From: Providencia rettgeri
GTDB taxonomy: Bacteria; Pseudomonadota; Gammaproteobacteria; Enterobacterales; Enterobacteriaceae
Direction: 5' to 3'
DNA: 64,000 bases
NCBI RefSeq assembly: GCF_041075285.1
Contig: NZ_CP163512.1
Location: 1,798,001-1,862,000 of the forward strand
Numbering within the stretch: position 1 is the first letter of the stretch; the number at the start of each line of letters is the position of its first letter. This document shows positions 36,449-46,338 of the stretch, one piece after another. Under the pieces are notes generated by a model. That model made no database searches. It was not told the DNA's origin and worked only from the letters and a program-made list of their open reading frames with translations. The translations under genes and the position numbers were made by a program.

Positions 36449-37669
36449 ATGACGACTGTGAAAAAAAACTCCCCTGGGTTTATGATTTACCTTGCCGGAT
36501 TAAGTATGTTGGGGTTTTTAGCCATTGATATGTACCTGCCTGCTTTTGGTGCAATGCAAACCTCTTTGCACACAACAGAAGGGGCTATCAGTGCTTCTCT
36601 CAGTATCTTTTTAGCGGGCTTTGCATTTGCTCAACTTCTTTGGGGACCGCTTTCAGATAAATTGGGCCGCAAACCCGTATTAATTGTTGGCCTAACTCTC
36701 TTTATTGTGAGCAGTTTAGCTATCTTTTGGGTCACAACAGCGACACAATTGTTAACTTTGCGTTTTTTACAAGCTGTTGGCGTATGCTCCGCTGCCGTTT
36801 TATGGCAAGCTCTTGTAATTGACCGTTATGATGAAGCTAACACGCAAAAAGTTTTCGCCTCAATTATGCCATTGGTCGCGCTCTCTCCTGCTCTTGCCCC
36901 TTTATTAGGCGCATGGGTGCTTGAGCACCAAACTTGGGAAGTTATCTTTTTAATTTTAATGGCTGTCGGCGTTTTATTACTGCTACCGACATGTTTCCTC
37001 AAAAATGTTTCTGTTAAAAAACACGAAGATGATAGCCAGCCTCAAACCAAAATCTCATTTGCTAAATTGCTCAGTTCCCCTATTTTCAGTGGTAACGTGT
37101 TAATTTATGCTTCTTGCAGTGCTGGTTTTTTTGCTTGGTTAACAGGCTCACCTTTTATTCTACGCAATATGGGCTTTAACCCTGCGGATATTGGATTGAG
37201 CTATATTCCTCAAACGCTCGCATTCATCGTGGGTGGTTATGGTTGCCGTCTTGTTTTAGCCAAAATACGTGCTGAAACCTTGTTCCCTCTGCTATTAATT
37301 GGCTATGGGGTCAGCATGTCTCTCTTATTCGTCATGGCAATTTATACCACACCGTCATTAACCATGATTTTAATTCCATTTTGCTTTATGGCGGCCATGA
37401 ACGGCGCATCATATCCGATAGCAGTTTCAAAAGCCTTAAACGCATTCCCAACTGCAAGTGGTAAAGCGGCAGCCTTACAAAATGCCTTACAACTCGGGTT
37501 ATGCTTCTTAGCAAGTTTATTGGTTTCTGCTTTAACCTTTGACCCACTGCTTGCAACAACAGGGGTTATGGCATTTACCATTCTCCCAATGACAATCGGT
37601 TATTTTATGCAGCGTTGCGCAGTCAAATCTGAAAAGGCACTACAGCAGGCTGATTGCCAAGCAAATTAA
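36449..37669 (+). CDS. punC: Purine nucleoside transporter PunC (YdhC), MFS
   Basis: PunC is an inner-membrane major facilitator (DHA1, Bcr/CflA-like) that imports adenosine and related nucleosides in E. coli. The 406 residues show 12 hydrophobic segments, the motif-A loop GPLSDKLGRKPVLIVGL between helices 2 and 3, and the helix-1 motif FLAIDMYLPAF of the DHA1 subgroup. It is divergent from punR with about 120 bases between. A CATGGTT stem closes it at 37693-37722. E. coli has cfa next; here it is replaced. Confidence 0.92.
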   Translation: MTTVKKNSPGFMIYLAGLSMLGFLAIDMYLPAFGAMQTSLHTTEGAISASLSIFLAGFAFAQLLWGPLSDKLGRKPVLIVGLTLFIVSSLAIFWVTTATQLLTLRFLQAVGVCSAAVLWQALVIDRYDEANTQKVFASIMPLVALSPALAPLLGAWVLEHQTWEVIFLILMAVGVLLLLPTCFLKNVSVKKHEDDSQPQTKISFAKLLSSPIFSGNVLIYASCSAGFFAWLTGSPFILRNMGFNPADIGLSYIPQTLAFIVGGYGCRLVLAKIRAETLFPLLLIGYGVSMSLLFVMAIYTTPSLTMILIPFCFMAAMNGASYPIAVSKALNAFPTASGKAAALQNALQLGLCFLASLLVSALTFDPLLATTGVMAFTILPMTIGYFMQRCAVKSEKALQQADCQAN

Positions 37670-37692
37670 TATTATTATATTGTTAGTCTAAG

Positions 37693-37722
37693 AACCATGT
37701 CGCTAGCTACGGCATGGTTTCT
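37693..37722 (+). terminator. punC terminator
   Basis: AACCATG and CATGGTT flank a 13-base loop about 25 bases after punC, followed by TCTATT. Confidence 0.65.
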
Positions 37723-37738
37723 ATTATCTCACCTACCC

Positions 37739-37783
37739 GTTTCCTTTTGACCTTTTCTCACGGTAAAAATCAGCAGAATGGCT
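37739..37783 (-). repeat. Repeat family B fragment, copy 3
   Basis: On the minus strand, TCTGCTGATTTTTACCGTGA followed by GAAAAGGTCAAAA resembles ACTGCTGATTCTCACCGCTA and AAAAGGTCAAAA of copy 2. Only about 45 bases are recognisable. The rest of the 37670-38021 gap shows nothing else. Confidence 0.45.
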
Positions 37784-38021
37784 CCCCCTTAATACTAATA
37801 ACACGCATGTTCTGTGCTGCTGTTACATTCAGTAATAGGGATGTATTGACTTAAAAATACGATTTAATACATTATCCATTGACTACTATCCGCTAATTAA
37901 AGCGCATTACACTACCAAAAAGAGATTTTATTTTTTTTTCTTCTAATACTCTTGCTTTAAATGGTTATTTTTCTTGTCAAAAAACGCTATCATTACTATA
38001 TCTAATAATGAGTGCTCAAGT

Positions 38022-38780
38022 ATGATGTTGAAACAATATTATCCACCCGATGAACTAAAAGACTTTGTGAGTTCAATTTTGATTATCAAAGAGTTCACCA
38101 GTGCGATTAAAATTTTCCCAGGAACAGGCGCTGAAATTTGGGTTTCATCGGATCCCATATGCATGTCTGCGGACGGGCACAGCGTCACAAATCCGTTTCA
38201 ACTTATCATACCGAGAGTCAATACGTTTACCGCCAATCCAAACCAGACAAAAACCATGGTATTGCGTATTCGCCACGACGCATTACGTTTTTTATTACCA
38301 CAACGTACATTTAATTATACCGATAGACCCATCGCCTTGGGGGAAATTTGGCAAGATAATTGGTTTGAAGCGCTCGCGAGTTCATCCTTTAAAGAATTAT
38401 TAGATTGCTTTATACAAACAAAAGCAAGCAAAAAACCCCATTTTACCGATGAAATTATCGAATTACTCTATCGTAATCCGACAAAAAAAATCACAGAAAT
38501 AGCCGATGAGACAGGTTTACATCTGCGCGTCATTCAAAAAGAGTTTCTAAAAGAGTACGGTATTACACCAAAACGCTACCAGATCAATTGCCGTTTAGAA
38601 CATGTTTTAAAAAGTATGGTGATAGAGCAAGATACTTATCGTTGGTTTGAAACGGGCTATTATGATCAATCTCATTTCTACCGAGATTTCAAAAGATACT
38701 TTACTATGACCCCGTCGGCCTTTTTAAAATCAGATTATTCGCTTTTTTACAATACAAAAACCAAGTACCCATTAAGATAG
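38022..38780 (+). CDS. AraC-family transcription regulator
   Basis: The 252 residues have a short N-terminal sensor domain (about 1-140, with IKIFPGTGAEIWV like the DUF6597 type) and two C-terminal helix-turn-helix units. The first is KKITEIADETGLHLRVIQKE, followed by the diagnostic YYDQSHFYRDFKRYFTMTPS. The start at 38022 is an ATG pair; a TTG 48 bases upstream is possible. It is separated by 24 bases from an ABM-domain monooxygenase gene and very likely controls it. The pair replaces cfa of the E. coli map. Confidence 0.88.
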   Translation: MMLKQYYPPDELKDFVSSILIIKEFTSAIKIFPGTGAEIWVSSDPICMSADGHSVTNPFQLIIPRVNTFTANPNQTKTMVLRIRHDALRFLLPQRTFNYTDRPIALGEIWQDNWFEALASSSFKELLDCFIQTKASKKPHFTDEIIELLYRNPTKKITEIADETGLHLRVIQKEFLKEYGITPKRYQINCRLEHVLKSMVIEQDTYRWFETGYYDQSHFYRDFKRYFTMTPSAFLKSDYSLFYNTKTKYPLR

Positions 38781-38804
38781 TTCTTAATACATAAGGAGAA
38801 CGGA

Positions 38805-39077
38805 ATGAGTATTGTTGTGTATGCCCAAATTACAACTGAAAGAACGGATGGGTATTTAACGAGAGAAATCGTTCGTGACTTAGCAAGACTAAGTCGCCGT
38901 GAGAAAGGATGCATTCAATATGATCTTATGGCTAAAGAAAATGGCTATATTGTTTTCGAAGAGTGGGAAAACACTCAGGCATTAGAGATGCATAAAAACA
39001 GTCCACATTTCAGGCGCTTAGTTGAAGCTATTGAACGTGATAATGCCAGTTTTTCTGTTAATTTAAGTGAAAAATAG
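38805..39077 (+). CDS. ABM-domain monooxygenase, YgiN-like
   Basis: The 90-residue protein is of the dimeric alpha-beta barrel type (antibiotic biosynthesis monooxygenase domain), with LARLSRREKGCIQYDLMAKE and IVFEEWENTQALEMHKNSPH followed by FRRL. The ...EGC..Y pattern and the W..... H.......F motif resemble quinol monooxygenase YgiN. The substrate is not predictable. AAGGAG precedes the ATG at seven bases. It is translated just behind the AraC-type regulator, so a small inducible detoxification unit is likely. Confidence 0.85.
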   Translation: MSIVVYAQITTERTDGYLTREIVRDLARLSRREKGCIQYDLMAKENGYIVFEEWENTQALEMHKNSPHFRRLVEAIERDNASFSVNLSEK

Positions 39078-39210
39078 CCGAAAAAAATAGAAGGTTTTAA
39101 TCAAATTGGCTGTTTTAACAGCCAGTGGCGTTATTGATTTGATATTTCTAATAATGTTGCTGTTGATTATCCTTTTAGCCCCCTACCAACTTAAATTTTA
39201 CTTTTTATTC

Positions 39211-39241
39211 AGGCTATAGCACCAACCTAGTGCTATAGCCT
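39211..39241. terminator. 12-bp hairpin between the ABM gene and ribE
   Basis: AGGCTATAGCAC and GTGCTATAGCCT pair perfectly with a seven-base loop between convergent genes. T runs are weak in both directions. Confidence 0.6.
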
Positions 39242-39271
39242 GATTATTGTCTAATTGATATTGCCTGTTAC

Positions 39272-39937
39272 TTACTTGCCCTGTGCCTCTTCGACAACGT
39301 CGTTCCCTTGTTGTAAAAGTTTTTCTTGTTCTTTTTGATTCAGCACTCGCTCAACGGTATCTACGATCGCTTGAGTTTGTGGGTCTATCTCAATATTCAC
39401 TTTATCCCCTAAGCGCTTTTGGCCTAGCGTAGTTCTTTCTAACGTTTCAGGGATTAAGTGCACACAGAAACGGTTATTGATGACATCACCAACGGTAAGG
39501 CTAATACCGTCAATAGCCACAAACCCTTTATGCAAAATATATTTCATCAAGGTTTTATCATAAATAGATAGCCAAATTTGATGATTATCCTCAGACGTGA
39601 AAATTTTACTGATTTCAGCAGTTGTCATGATGTGACCGGACACCACATGACCACCTATTTCATCACCATATTTTGCAGCACGTTCAATATTGACAACGTC
39701 ACCTTCATGCAAGTCACCCAGGTTCGTCAGGCGCAATGTTTCTTTAATCAAATCAAAGCTAACTCTTTCACCATCAATTTTAGTGACGGTTAAACAGCAA
39801 CCATTATGGGCAACAGAGGCACCCGTTTCTAAACCAACCAGTAATTCAGGGGTGAATTTCATGACATGAGTACGAAAATTTGCTCTTTCCGTAATTTCAA
39901 TAATTGGCGCAGTCGCTTGAACAATACCTGTAAACAT
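39272..39937 (-). CDS. ribE: Riboflavin synthase alpha subunit
   Basis: The enzyme dismutates two 6,7-dimethyl-8-ribityllumazine molecules into riboflavin and a pyrimidine. It is trimeric, and each chain has two lumazine-binding repeats: [12 protein letters not shown] near residue 1 and [15 protein letters not shown] near 95. Conserved active-site residues lie in NGCCLTV and DGISLTV. The 221 residues have an acidic tail longer than the 213 of E. coli. The gene is named ribE or ribC in different schemes. No FMN riboswitch is visible upstream. Confidence 0.95.
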   Translation of the reverse strand: MFTGIVQATAPIIEITERANFRTHVMKFTPELLVGLETGASVAHNGCCLTVTKIDGERVSFDLIKETLRLTNLGDLHEGDVVNIERAAKYGDEIGGHVVSGHIMTTAEISKIFTSEDNHQIWLSIYDKTLMKYILHKGFVAIDGISLTVGDVINNRFCVHLIPETLERTTLGQKRLGDKVNIEIDPQTQAIVDTVERVLNQKEQEKLLQQGNDVVEEAQGK

Positions 39938-40213
39938 AATGACTCTCTGTGTCGTGAATGAATTAACTCAGTTTACCTAAGTTTTTTTTGAGATCTATCT
40001 TATTTGAGTGGTCAGTAACAGACGCTTTAACTCCCCGTAATCAAATAGACTAAGTAACAAAAGTGCTCTTTCATTAATAAGCAGAATATCTTTATTGGAA
40101 TACCGGGGCAAACAAGATAGAATGAAGGGTTTTAACAACACTTTGATTTACGACTAAATCATTTATTTTTCTCGTTTTTTCTTCTTCATTATTTTTATTA
40201 TAAAGGTGTATGC

Positions 40214-41587
40214 GTGCAGAAATATTTTACAGAAGCGCGTAGCTTGTTGGCTCTCGGGATCCCTATCGTTTTAGCTCAATTTTCACAAACCGCCATGGGA
40301 TTTGTCGATACCGTTATGGCAGGTAGTGTCAGCGAAATCGAGATGTCCGCAGTTGCAGTTGGTTTTTCCATCTGGCTGCCAGCTATTCTCTTTGGTCAGG
40401 GGCTACTAATGGCCTTGACACCTATCGTTGCTCAAATGAATGGCTCAGGTCGCCGTAATTTAATTGGCGATCAAATTCAGCAAGGTCTATGGTTAGCCCT
40501 ATTTTTAGCCTTAGGTATTATGTGTTTGCTTTATAATAGCAAGCTAATTATCAGCAACATGCCACACATTGATCCCGAACTTGCCGATAAATCGGTACGT
40601 TTCTTACATGCCATTATGTGGGGGGCTCCAGGGTATTTATTCTACCAAGTATACCGTAGTCAATGTGAAGGACTTTCAAAAACCAAACCGGGGATGGTTA
40701 TCGGTTTTCTGGGCTTAATGGTTAATATCCCCATTAACTATATTTTTATCTATGGTCATTTCGGTGCCCCTGCGCTTGGTGGTGTCGGTTGTGGCGTTGC
40801 CACAGCATCCGTGTATTGGGCCATGTGTATGATGATGAGATGGTATGTGAGGCGTGCTTCCGCACAGCGCGATATTCGCCCTACTGTTCCTTTTACATCG
40901 CCAAACCCATTGATTTTAAAACGTATTATTGTGTTAGGAACACCTATTGGCTTAGCGCTATTCTTTGAGGTCACGTTATTTGCTGTTGTCGCACTGCTAG
41001 TTGCACCATTAGGTGTCGTTGCCGTTGCGGGTCACCAAGTTGCGCTGAACTTTAGTTCAGTGATGTTTATGTTCCCATTATCATTGGGGATCGCCGCAAC
41101 AATTCGTGTAGGTTATAACTTAGGTCAACAATCCACTGATGCGGCTAAAGTGTCTTCTTATACTGGTCTTGCTGTTGGCTTAATGATCGCAACAGTGACC
41201 GCGATTTTTACCGCTGTTTTTCGCGAACCTATCGCAATGATGTATAATAAGAACCCTGAAGTGGTTGTTTTATCAACAAGTTTAATGCTATATGCCGCTA
41301 TCTATCAATTATCAGATTCAGTGCAAGTAATTGGCGCAGGTATTTTGCGGGGCTATAAAGATACCCGTTCAATCTTCTTTATAACATTCACTGCATATTG
41401 GTTATTAGGTTTACCAACAGGCTATATTTTAGCCCTGACTGACTATATTGCACCTGCAATGGGACCAAAAGGTTTCTGGATAGGCTTTATTGTTGGGTTA
41501 AGTGCTGCTGCGGTTGGTATGGCAACACGAATTATGTGGATCCATAAACAACCTGAGCAAGTTGTGTTATTGCGTTCAACACGCTAG
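40214..41587 (+). CDS. mdtK: MATE multidrug efflux protein MdtK (NorM)
   Basis: MdtK is an inner-membrane sodium- or proton-coupled exporter of fluoroquinolones and cationic dyes. The 457 residues (E. coli length) have 12 predicted helices with MATE motifs FVDTVMAG in helix 1, [14 protein letters not shown] [11 protein letters not shown], and [13 protein letters not shown] in the N half. [14 protein letters not shown] lies in the C half. The start is GTG at 40214 behind AAAGG. It is divergent from ribE, as in E. coli, and followed by the tRNA-Val array. Confidence 0.95.
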   Translation: MQKYFTEARSLLALGIPIVLAQFSQTAMGFVDTVMAGSVSEIEMSAVAVGFSIWLPAILFGQGLLMALTPIVAQMNGSGRRNLIGDQIQQGLWLALFLALGIMCLLYNSKLIISNMPHIDPELADKSVRFLHAIMWGAPGYLFYQVYRSQCEGLSKTKPGMVIGFLGLMVNIPINYIFIYGHFGAPALGGVGCGVATASVYWAMCMMMRWYVRRASAQRDIRPTVPFTSPNPLILKRIIVLGTPIGLALFFEVTLFAVVALLVAPLGVVAVAGHQVALNFSSVMFMFPLSLGIAATIRVGYNLGQQSTDAAKVSSYTGLAVGLMIATVTAIFTAVFREPIAMMYNKNPEVVVLSTSLMLYAAIYQLSDSVQVIGAGILRGYKDTRSIFFITFTAYWLLGLPTGYILALTDYIAPAMGPKGFWIGFIVGLSAAAVGMATRIMWIHKQPEQVVLLRSTR

Positions 41588-41683
41588 TCGTCGGTTTTTT
41601 AAGCAATTTATTGTGGGGGAAGATGTATTTCGCACCAGATAGTTTTAAATACGAGCAAACTGTCGCGAAATTACATTTTCCCC

Positions 41684-41712
41684 TTGCCAGATTCACAGCA
41701 TAACGTTAATAT
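41684..41712 (+). promoter_or_regulatory. Promoter of the tRNA-Val array
   Basis: TTGCCA (41684-41689), a 17-base spacer and TAATAT (41707-41712), followed by a C-rich discriminator (TCGTCCCC) typical of stringently controlled stable RNA promoters. The first tRNA begins 31 bases downstream. Confidence 0.7.
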
Positions 41713-41743
41713 TCGTCCCCGTTGTCAGTTAGAAGTTTTCAAT

Positions 41744-41820
41744 GCGTCCGTAGCTCAGTTGGTTAGAGCACCACCTTGACATGGTGGGGGTCGGTAGTTC
41801 GAGTCTACTCGGACGCACCA
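41744..41820 (+). tRNA. valV: tRNA-Val (GAC), copy 1
   Basis: A 77-nt cloverleaf: acceptor GCGTCCG/CGGACGC, D arm GCTC...GAGC, anticodon stem CCACC/GGTGG with loop TTGACAT (anticodon GAC), T arm GGTAG-TTCGAGT-CTACT, and an encoded ACCA end. Confidence 0.98.
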
Positions 41821-41851
41821 TTTCTAGTTAGCACAACAAGTTAATTTCAGT

Positions 41852-41928
41852 GCGTCCGTAGCTCAGTTGGTTAGAGCACCACCTTGACATGGTGGGGGTC
41901 GGTAGTTCGAGTCTACTCGGACGCACCA
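41852..41928 (+). tRNA. valW: tRNA-Val (GAC), copy 2
   Basis: Identical in sequence to copy 1. The 31-base spacer before it resembles the next spacer, which indicates tandem duplication. Confidence 0.98.
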
Positions 41929-41960
41929 TTTCAAGTTAACACAATACGTTAATTCTCAGT

Positions 41961-42037
41961 GCGTCCGTAGCTCAGTTGGTTAGAGCACCACCTTGACATG
42001 GTGGGGGTCGGTAGTTCGAGTCTACTCGGACGCACCA
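41961..42037 (+). tRNA. tRNA-Val (GAC), copy 3
   Basis: Identical to copies 1 and 2. E. coli has two tRNA-Val(GAC) genes at this locus, so this is an extra copy, probably from the same transcript. Confidence 0.98.
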
Positions 42038-42440
42038 TTTCCTAACTGCTTCATTTTTATTCTAATATTTTTCTTGATTGTCATTCAAACATGCCTTATT
42101 TTGTTGCGCAACAAAAGAACTCGCATAAAATCAACCGAATTATTGATCTTAGCTATCTCTTCATTGAATTTAGTAAAATTTGATTTGTCTCACAGTTTTT
42201 TGTTGTTTATAATAGCGATGTTGGCTGAAAGGTTTCACCAACAATAAATCAGTACGTTAGCTTTAATGAAGTTTGTCTACTACACTATAATAAGAATCAA
42301 TTTATGACAAATTTCATCATATTATTGAATTTAACACCAGACTGTCGCCTATTCTTATATGAGTTGCGCAACACGTTTTATCCTGCACACTCAGTATCGG
42401 CGGCAATATCGATTTCCTTTATAACCTTAGATAGACTGCC
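42038..42440. other. Gap between the tRNA array and pykF
   Basis: About 400 bases. An 84-codon frame starts inside tRNA copy 3 and is not a real gene. The pykF promoter lies here. I looked for a Cra site, as in E. coli, and found none of good quality. Confidence 0.5.
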
Positions 42441-43853
42441 ATGAAAAAAACCAAAATTGTTTGTACTATCGGTCCAAAAACCGAATCTGAAGAAAAACTG
42501 ACCCAACTATTAGACGCAGGCATGAACGTCATGCGCCTAAACTTCTCCCACGGTGACTATGAAGAACACGGTCAACGTATCAAAAATCTTCGTTCTGTTT
42601 GTGCAAAAACTGGTAAACAAGCAGCTATCCTGCTCGACACTAAAGGCCCTGAAATCCGCACGATGAAATTAGAAGGCGGTAACGATGTTTCTCTCGTTGC
42701 AGGTCAAACTTTCACGTTTACCACTGATACCTCGGTGATCGGCAATAAAGACAGAGTGGCTGTCACCTACGCAGGCTTAACGGAAGATCTGAAAGTAGGC
42801 AACACCGTTTTAGTCGATGATGGCCTTATTGGCATGAAAGTTACCAACATCACCGCGACTGAAGTCATTTGTGAAGTATTAAACAACGGCGACCTTGGTG
42901 AGAAAAAAGGTGTTAACCTACCCGGCGTTTCAATTGGTCTGCCTGCTTTAGCCGAAAAAGACAAAGAAGATTTGGTGTTTGGCTGCGAGCAAGGCGTTGA
43001 TTTTGTTGCGGCTTCTTTCATCCGTAAACGTTCTGATGTTGAAGAGATCCGTGCTCACCTGAAAAAACACGGTGGAGAAAACATCCAAATCATCTCTAAA
43101 ATTGAAAACCAAGAAGGTTTAAATAATTTTGATGAGATCTTAGAAGCCTCTGATGGCATCATGGTGGCTCGTGGTGACTTGGGTGTTGAGATCCCTGTCG
43201 AAGAAGTTATTTTTGCGCAAAAAATGATGATTGAAAAATGTGTTAAGGCGCGTAAAGTCGTTATCACTGCAACACAAATGTTAGATTCAATGATCAAAAA
43301 CCCGCGCCCTACTCGTGCAGAAGCAGGCGATGTGGCTAACGCGATTTTAGATGGTACCGATGCCGTTATGTTATCTGGCGAAAGTGCGAAAGGTAAATAT
43401 CCAATAGAAGCCGTCACTATCATGGCGACTATCTGTGAACGTACTGATCGCGTGATGCCAACTCGTATCGATAATCAAAAACCAAGTCAGCGCTTACGTG
43501 TTACCGAAGCTGTATGCCGTGGTGCAGTTGAAATGTCTGAAAAATTAGACGTACCACTGATTGTTGTCGCAACTTATGGCGGTAAATCAGCGAAGTCTGT
43601 CCGTAAATACTTCCCAACCGCACCAATCCTTGCATTAACCACTAATGAAGAAACGGCACGTCAGTTGTTATTAGTGAAAGGCGTGATCCCAATGATCGTT
43701 GACGGTTTCACGTCGACAGATGATTTCTACCGTGAAGGTAAGCGCGCTGCGTTAGAAAGTGGTTTAGCGGTTGAAGGTGATGCTGTTGTGATGGTTTCTG
43801 GCGCATTAGTCCAAAGCGGTACAACCAATACTTCTTCTGTTCATATTCTGTAA
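42441..43853 (+). CDS. pykF: Pyruvate kinase I
   Basis: PykF is the fructose-1,6-bisphosphate-activated tetrameric enzyme that converts phosphoenolpyruvate and ADP to pyruvate and ATP. The 470 residues (E. coli length) include [14 protein letters not shown], the active-site signature [18 protein letters not shown] and [12 protein letters not shown]. The C-terminal allosteric domain contains [18 protein letters not shown]. It opposes PpsA, encoded 15 kb away, which runs the reverse conversion. A strong terminator follows at 43874. Confidence 0.98.
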   Translation: MKKTKIVCTIGPKTESEEKLTQLLDAGMNVMRLNFSHGDYEEHGQRIKNLRSVCAKTGKQAAILLDTKGPEIRTMKLEGGNDVSLVAGQTFTFTTDTSVIGNKDRVAVTYAGLTEDLKVGNTVLVDDGLIGMKVTNITATEVICEVLNNGDLGEKKGVNLPGVSIGLPALAEKDKEDLVFGCEQGVDFVAASFIRKRSDVEEIRAHLKKHGGENIQIISKIENQEGLNNFDEILEASDGIMVARGDLGVEIPVEEVIFAQKMMIEKCVKARKVVITATQMLDSMIKNPRPTRAEAGDVANAILDGTDAVMLSGESAKGKYPIEAVTIMATICERTDRVMPTRIDNQKPSQRLRVTEAVCRGAVEMSEKLDVPLIVVATYGGKSAKSVRKYFPTAPILALTTNEETARQLLLVKGVIPMIVDGFTSTDDFYREGKRAALESGLAVEGDAVVMVSGALVQSGTTNTSSVHIL

Positions 43854-43873
43854 TTACTATTTTATAGAATGCT

Positions 43874-43913
43874 AAAAGGCCGTTTGCTGTTAATTCAGCT
43901 AGCGGCCTTTTTT
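43874..43913 (+). terminator. pykF terminator
   Basis: AAAAGGCCG and CGGCCTTTT pair, with a six-T run after the stem. The stretch from here to the lpp start (44268) shows no other feature beyond the lpp leader. Confidence 0.9.
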
Positions 43914-44268
43914 ATTTTCCTTTAACATTTAATGCTATCCTGACTTAACTATTTACCCATTTAAATTTCTATAGTAAATATCTTATCTCTTTTTGAGGGC
44001 ATTATGACAAAACACCTTTTAATTGTTCAAATAATAACCTGCATTGATCTTAATTTAAATTTTTCTTCTTTTTCCTATGACTAAATGTAAAGTATTTCTA
44101 GCAAATCTTTAAATTAAGTACTAGCATAAGACTTAGTAAGTGCCATACCCTAATTTTCATTAGGTTGTTTTAAAGGGACATAGCAAGCTTAAAGATAATC
44201 GTCTTGGCTCTATTATTTGGTGACTTGCTCTTTATATTTTCAAGATAATCAATCTAGAGGGTAAAATA

Positions 44269-44505
44269 ATGATTCGTACTAAAATTCTACTGGGCTCTAT
44301 CGTATTAGCTTCAGCATTACTAGCGGGTTGTTCTAACAGCACTGAAGTGCAAAAACTCTCTTCAGACGTACAAACTCTGAATGGTAAAGTTGATCAGCTG
44401 AGCAACGATGTTCAGTCACTGCGTTCTGATGTTCAGACAGCTCAAGAAGAAGCAGCACGTGCTAACCAACGTCTGGACAACCAAGTTCGTACTTACAAAA
44501 AATAA
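44269..44505 (+). CDS. lpp: Major outer-membrane lipoprotein Lpp (Braun lipoprotein)
   Basis: Lpp tethers the outer membrane to peptidoglycan. The 78 residues have the signal peptide [20 protein letters not shown], lipid-anchored C21, a trimeric coiled coil with heptads ([20 protein letters not shown]) and the C-terminal YKK, whose last lysine is crosslinked by L,D-transpeptidases. One such enzyme, LdtE, is encoded convergently next door. The ribosome site AGAGGGTAAAATA resembles the E. coli lpp leader. Confidence 0.97.
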   Translation: MIRTKILLGSIVLASALLAGCSNSTEVQKLSSDVQTLNGKVDQLSNDVQSLRSDVQTAQEEAARANQRLDNQVRTYKK

Positions 44506-44564
44506 GTCCGATTTGGTCGTTATCTAATTGAAACGACGCTTCTTAGAAGCTGATAGTATTTATG

Positions 44565-44594
44565 AGGGCCTATGAAAATAGGCCCTTGTTTTTT
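44565..44594 (+). terminator. lpp terminator
   Basis: GGGCCTAT, a four-base loop and ATAGGCCC, followed by TTGTTTTTT. Confidence 0.9.
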
Positions 44595-44602
44595 GGTGCA
44601 GA

Positions 44603-45667
44603 TTATTGAGCGGCTACAGAGGAACGGTATTTAACAGGTAATAACGCGCCGATTTTTCCGTCATAAATCGGGCCAGGCTGTGAAATAGTGAATGGCTCAA
44701 TCGGTATTAGCTGTTCATGTTGGTTTTCATACTCAGGCTCAGTCGTGCCCTGATCATTATTTACACGTACTGGCATCCCAGAGCGTCTAGCTAGCTCTTT
44801 TTGCACTAAAGCCTTATCAATACCTTCATTTTCAAGAAAACGCTTGAAATCGTCTGAGAGCTTGATTGGCATGGTTTGTGGATCATCTGTACTTGAACGG
44901 GATAACGGTTGATGTACTTCAATATAATAACTGCCATCGGCTTCTTTGGAATATTTCACCGCTTGGTCGATGACTTGGACGCGCGTTCCTTTTGGAACAG
45001 TATGAAATAGTGCCTCTATATCATCCGGGCGTAAACGAATACAACCTGAACTCACACGCATTCCAATTCCGAAGTTAGCGTTAGTACCATGAATTAAATA
45101 TTCACCACGACCATAAGCCAAGCGCAATGCATACAAGCCCATTGGGTTTTCAGGACCTGCGGGCACAACTGCGGGTAATGTAATCCCTTCTTTTGCATAG
45201 TTTTTACGAATATTCGCCGTTGGTGTCCATGTTGGGTCTTTAATTGACTGGCTAACTGATGTCACCATTTCTGGTGTATCACGACCTAGCTGACCAATAC
45301 CAATTGGGTAAACCACAACATTATCGCTGTTAGCTGGGTAATAATATAAACGCAGTTCCGCTAAGTTGATCACGATCCCTGTTCTAGGTGTTGGTGGCAA
45401 TAGCATTTGCGCAGGAATAATCAATTCTTTACCCGCTTCAGGTAAGTAAGGATCTGTGCCAGGATTTGCTTCAAGCATCCCTAACAAACCGATTTCGTGT
45501 TCACTTGCAATCGCTTCAAGAGGACGACCATCATTTGGCACGATATAGGTGTAATTTTCCCCGATTAGGCGGGTGTTACTGTCAGGTAATGGGTACTCTT
45601 TTGCCTGAGCTGGCGATAATAACGCACTCATGACAAATAAACTTGCCACCGTTAAAACTCTCTTCAT
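44603..45667 (-). CDS. ldtE: L,D-transpeptidase LdtE (YnhG)
   Basis: LdtE forms 3-3 crosslinks in peptidoglycan in the periplasm. The 354 residues have a signal peptide (MKRVLTVASLFVMSALLSPAQA), a LysM-like segment (YTYIVPNDGRPLEAIASEHE) and a YkuD catalytic domain with HGTNANFGIGMRVSSGCIRL, whose cysteine is the nucleophile. The C-terminal tail is longer than in E. coli (334 residues). The start at 45667 has GGAG six bases upstream. Position beside lpp is as in E. coli; assignment to LdtE rather than ErfK/YbiS rests on that context. Confidence 0.9.
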   Translation of the reverse strand: MKRVLTVASLFVMSALLSPAQAKEYPLPDSNTRLIGENYTYIVPNDGRPLEAIASEHEIGLLGMLEANPGTDPYLPEAGKELIIPAQMLLPPTPRTGIVINLAELRLYYYPANSDNVVVYPIGIGQLGRDTPEMVTSVSQSIKDPTWTPTANIRKNYAKEGITLPAVVPAGPENPMGLYALRLAYGRGEYLIHGTNANFGIGMRVSSGCIRLRPDDIEALFHTVPKGTRVQVIDQAVKYSKEADGSYYIEVHQPLSRSSTDDPQTMPIKLSDDFKRFLENEGIDKALVQKELARRSGMPVRVNNDQGTTEPEYENQHEQLIPIEPFTISQPGPIYDGKIGALLPVKYRSSVAAQ

Positions 45668-45856
45668 ACCTACTCCAAGGAAAATAGTGTTCTTACAATA
45701 ACGCATTAATTATTGCTCATAATAGCAACTATTCTTGATATCTTTAATACTTAATGAATATTTTAATTAACTCATATTATTGAGCCAATCTTTATACGAT
45801 AGTCAGATTTTAACGGACGACTTAATTAAGCGCGAAGTTAAGGCGGGGAAATAGAC

Positions 45857-45878
45857 GAGGGAACAGAATGGTTCCCTC
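45857..45878 (-). terminator. suf operon terminator
   Basis: GAGGGAAC and GTTCCCTC pair with a six-base loop, eight bases after the sufE stop on the minus strand, followed by a GTCTATTTCC tail. Confidence 0.7.
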
Positions 45879-45885
45879 ACTAAGG

Positions 45886-46302
45886 CTAAATTAGCGCGTT
45901 TGCACGCCCTAAGATTGTACGGATCATGGCATTTAACCCTTGCGTTCGTGAAGGTGTTAAATGTTGTTCTAATGCTAATTGCTCAAAAAAGGATTTCACG
46001 TCTAAGGCTAATATTTGCTGAGCTGTTTTACCTTGAAAGAGAATAATGACAATCGCCACCAGCCCTTTAACGATCGCAGCATCGCTATCCCCTGCAAAAG
46101 TAATTGTGCCATCGGATTGTAACTGCATATCAATCCACACTTGGCTTTGGCAGCCCGCAATTAAGTTACTATCATTTTTTTGCTTTTCATTGAGCTCAGG
46201 TAAACGCCCACCAAGCTCAATCATATACAAATAGCGTTCTTCCCAATCCTGACAGCGCGCAAAATTACGTAATAGTTTATTTTCATCGGGTAATGCCGGC
46301 AT
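45886..46302 (-). CDS. sufE: SufE, sulfur acceptor
   Basis: SufE takes persulfide from SufS and passes it to SufB during iron-sulfur cluster assembly under stress. The 138 residues (E. coli length) carry the acceptor cysteine C51 in AGCQSQVW and the helical [14 protein letters not shown] region. The start at 46302 has AAGGAAG upstream. It is the last gene of sufABCDSE, about 36 bases after sufS. Confidence 0.96.
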   Translation of the reverse strand: MPALPDENKLLRNFARCQDWEERYLYMIELGGRLPELNEKQKNDSNLIAGCQSQVWIDMQLQSDGTITFAGDSDAAIVKGLVAIVIILFQGKTAQQILALDVKSFFEQLALEQHLTPSRTQGLNAMIRTILGRANALI

Positions 46303-46338
46303 ACTCACTTCCTTTACCATTGACTTATTTCTTGCTAC

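Noticed and set aside
41993..42247. 84-codon frame after the tRNA array
   Set aside because: Begins inside the third tRNA-Val gene, so it cannot be a normal gene.
42241..42440. Cra site upstream of pykF
   Set aside because: Expected from E. coli, but no sequence fits TGAAWCSNTHHW on either strand.
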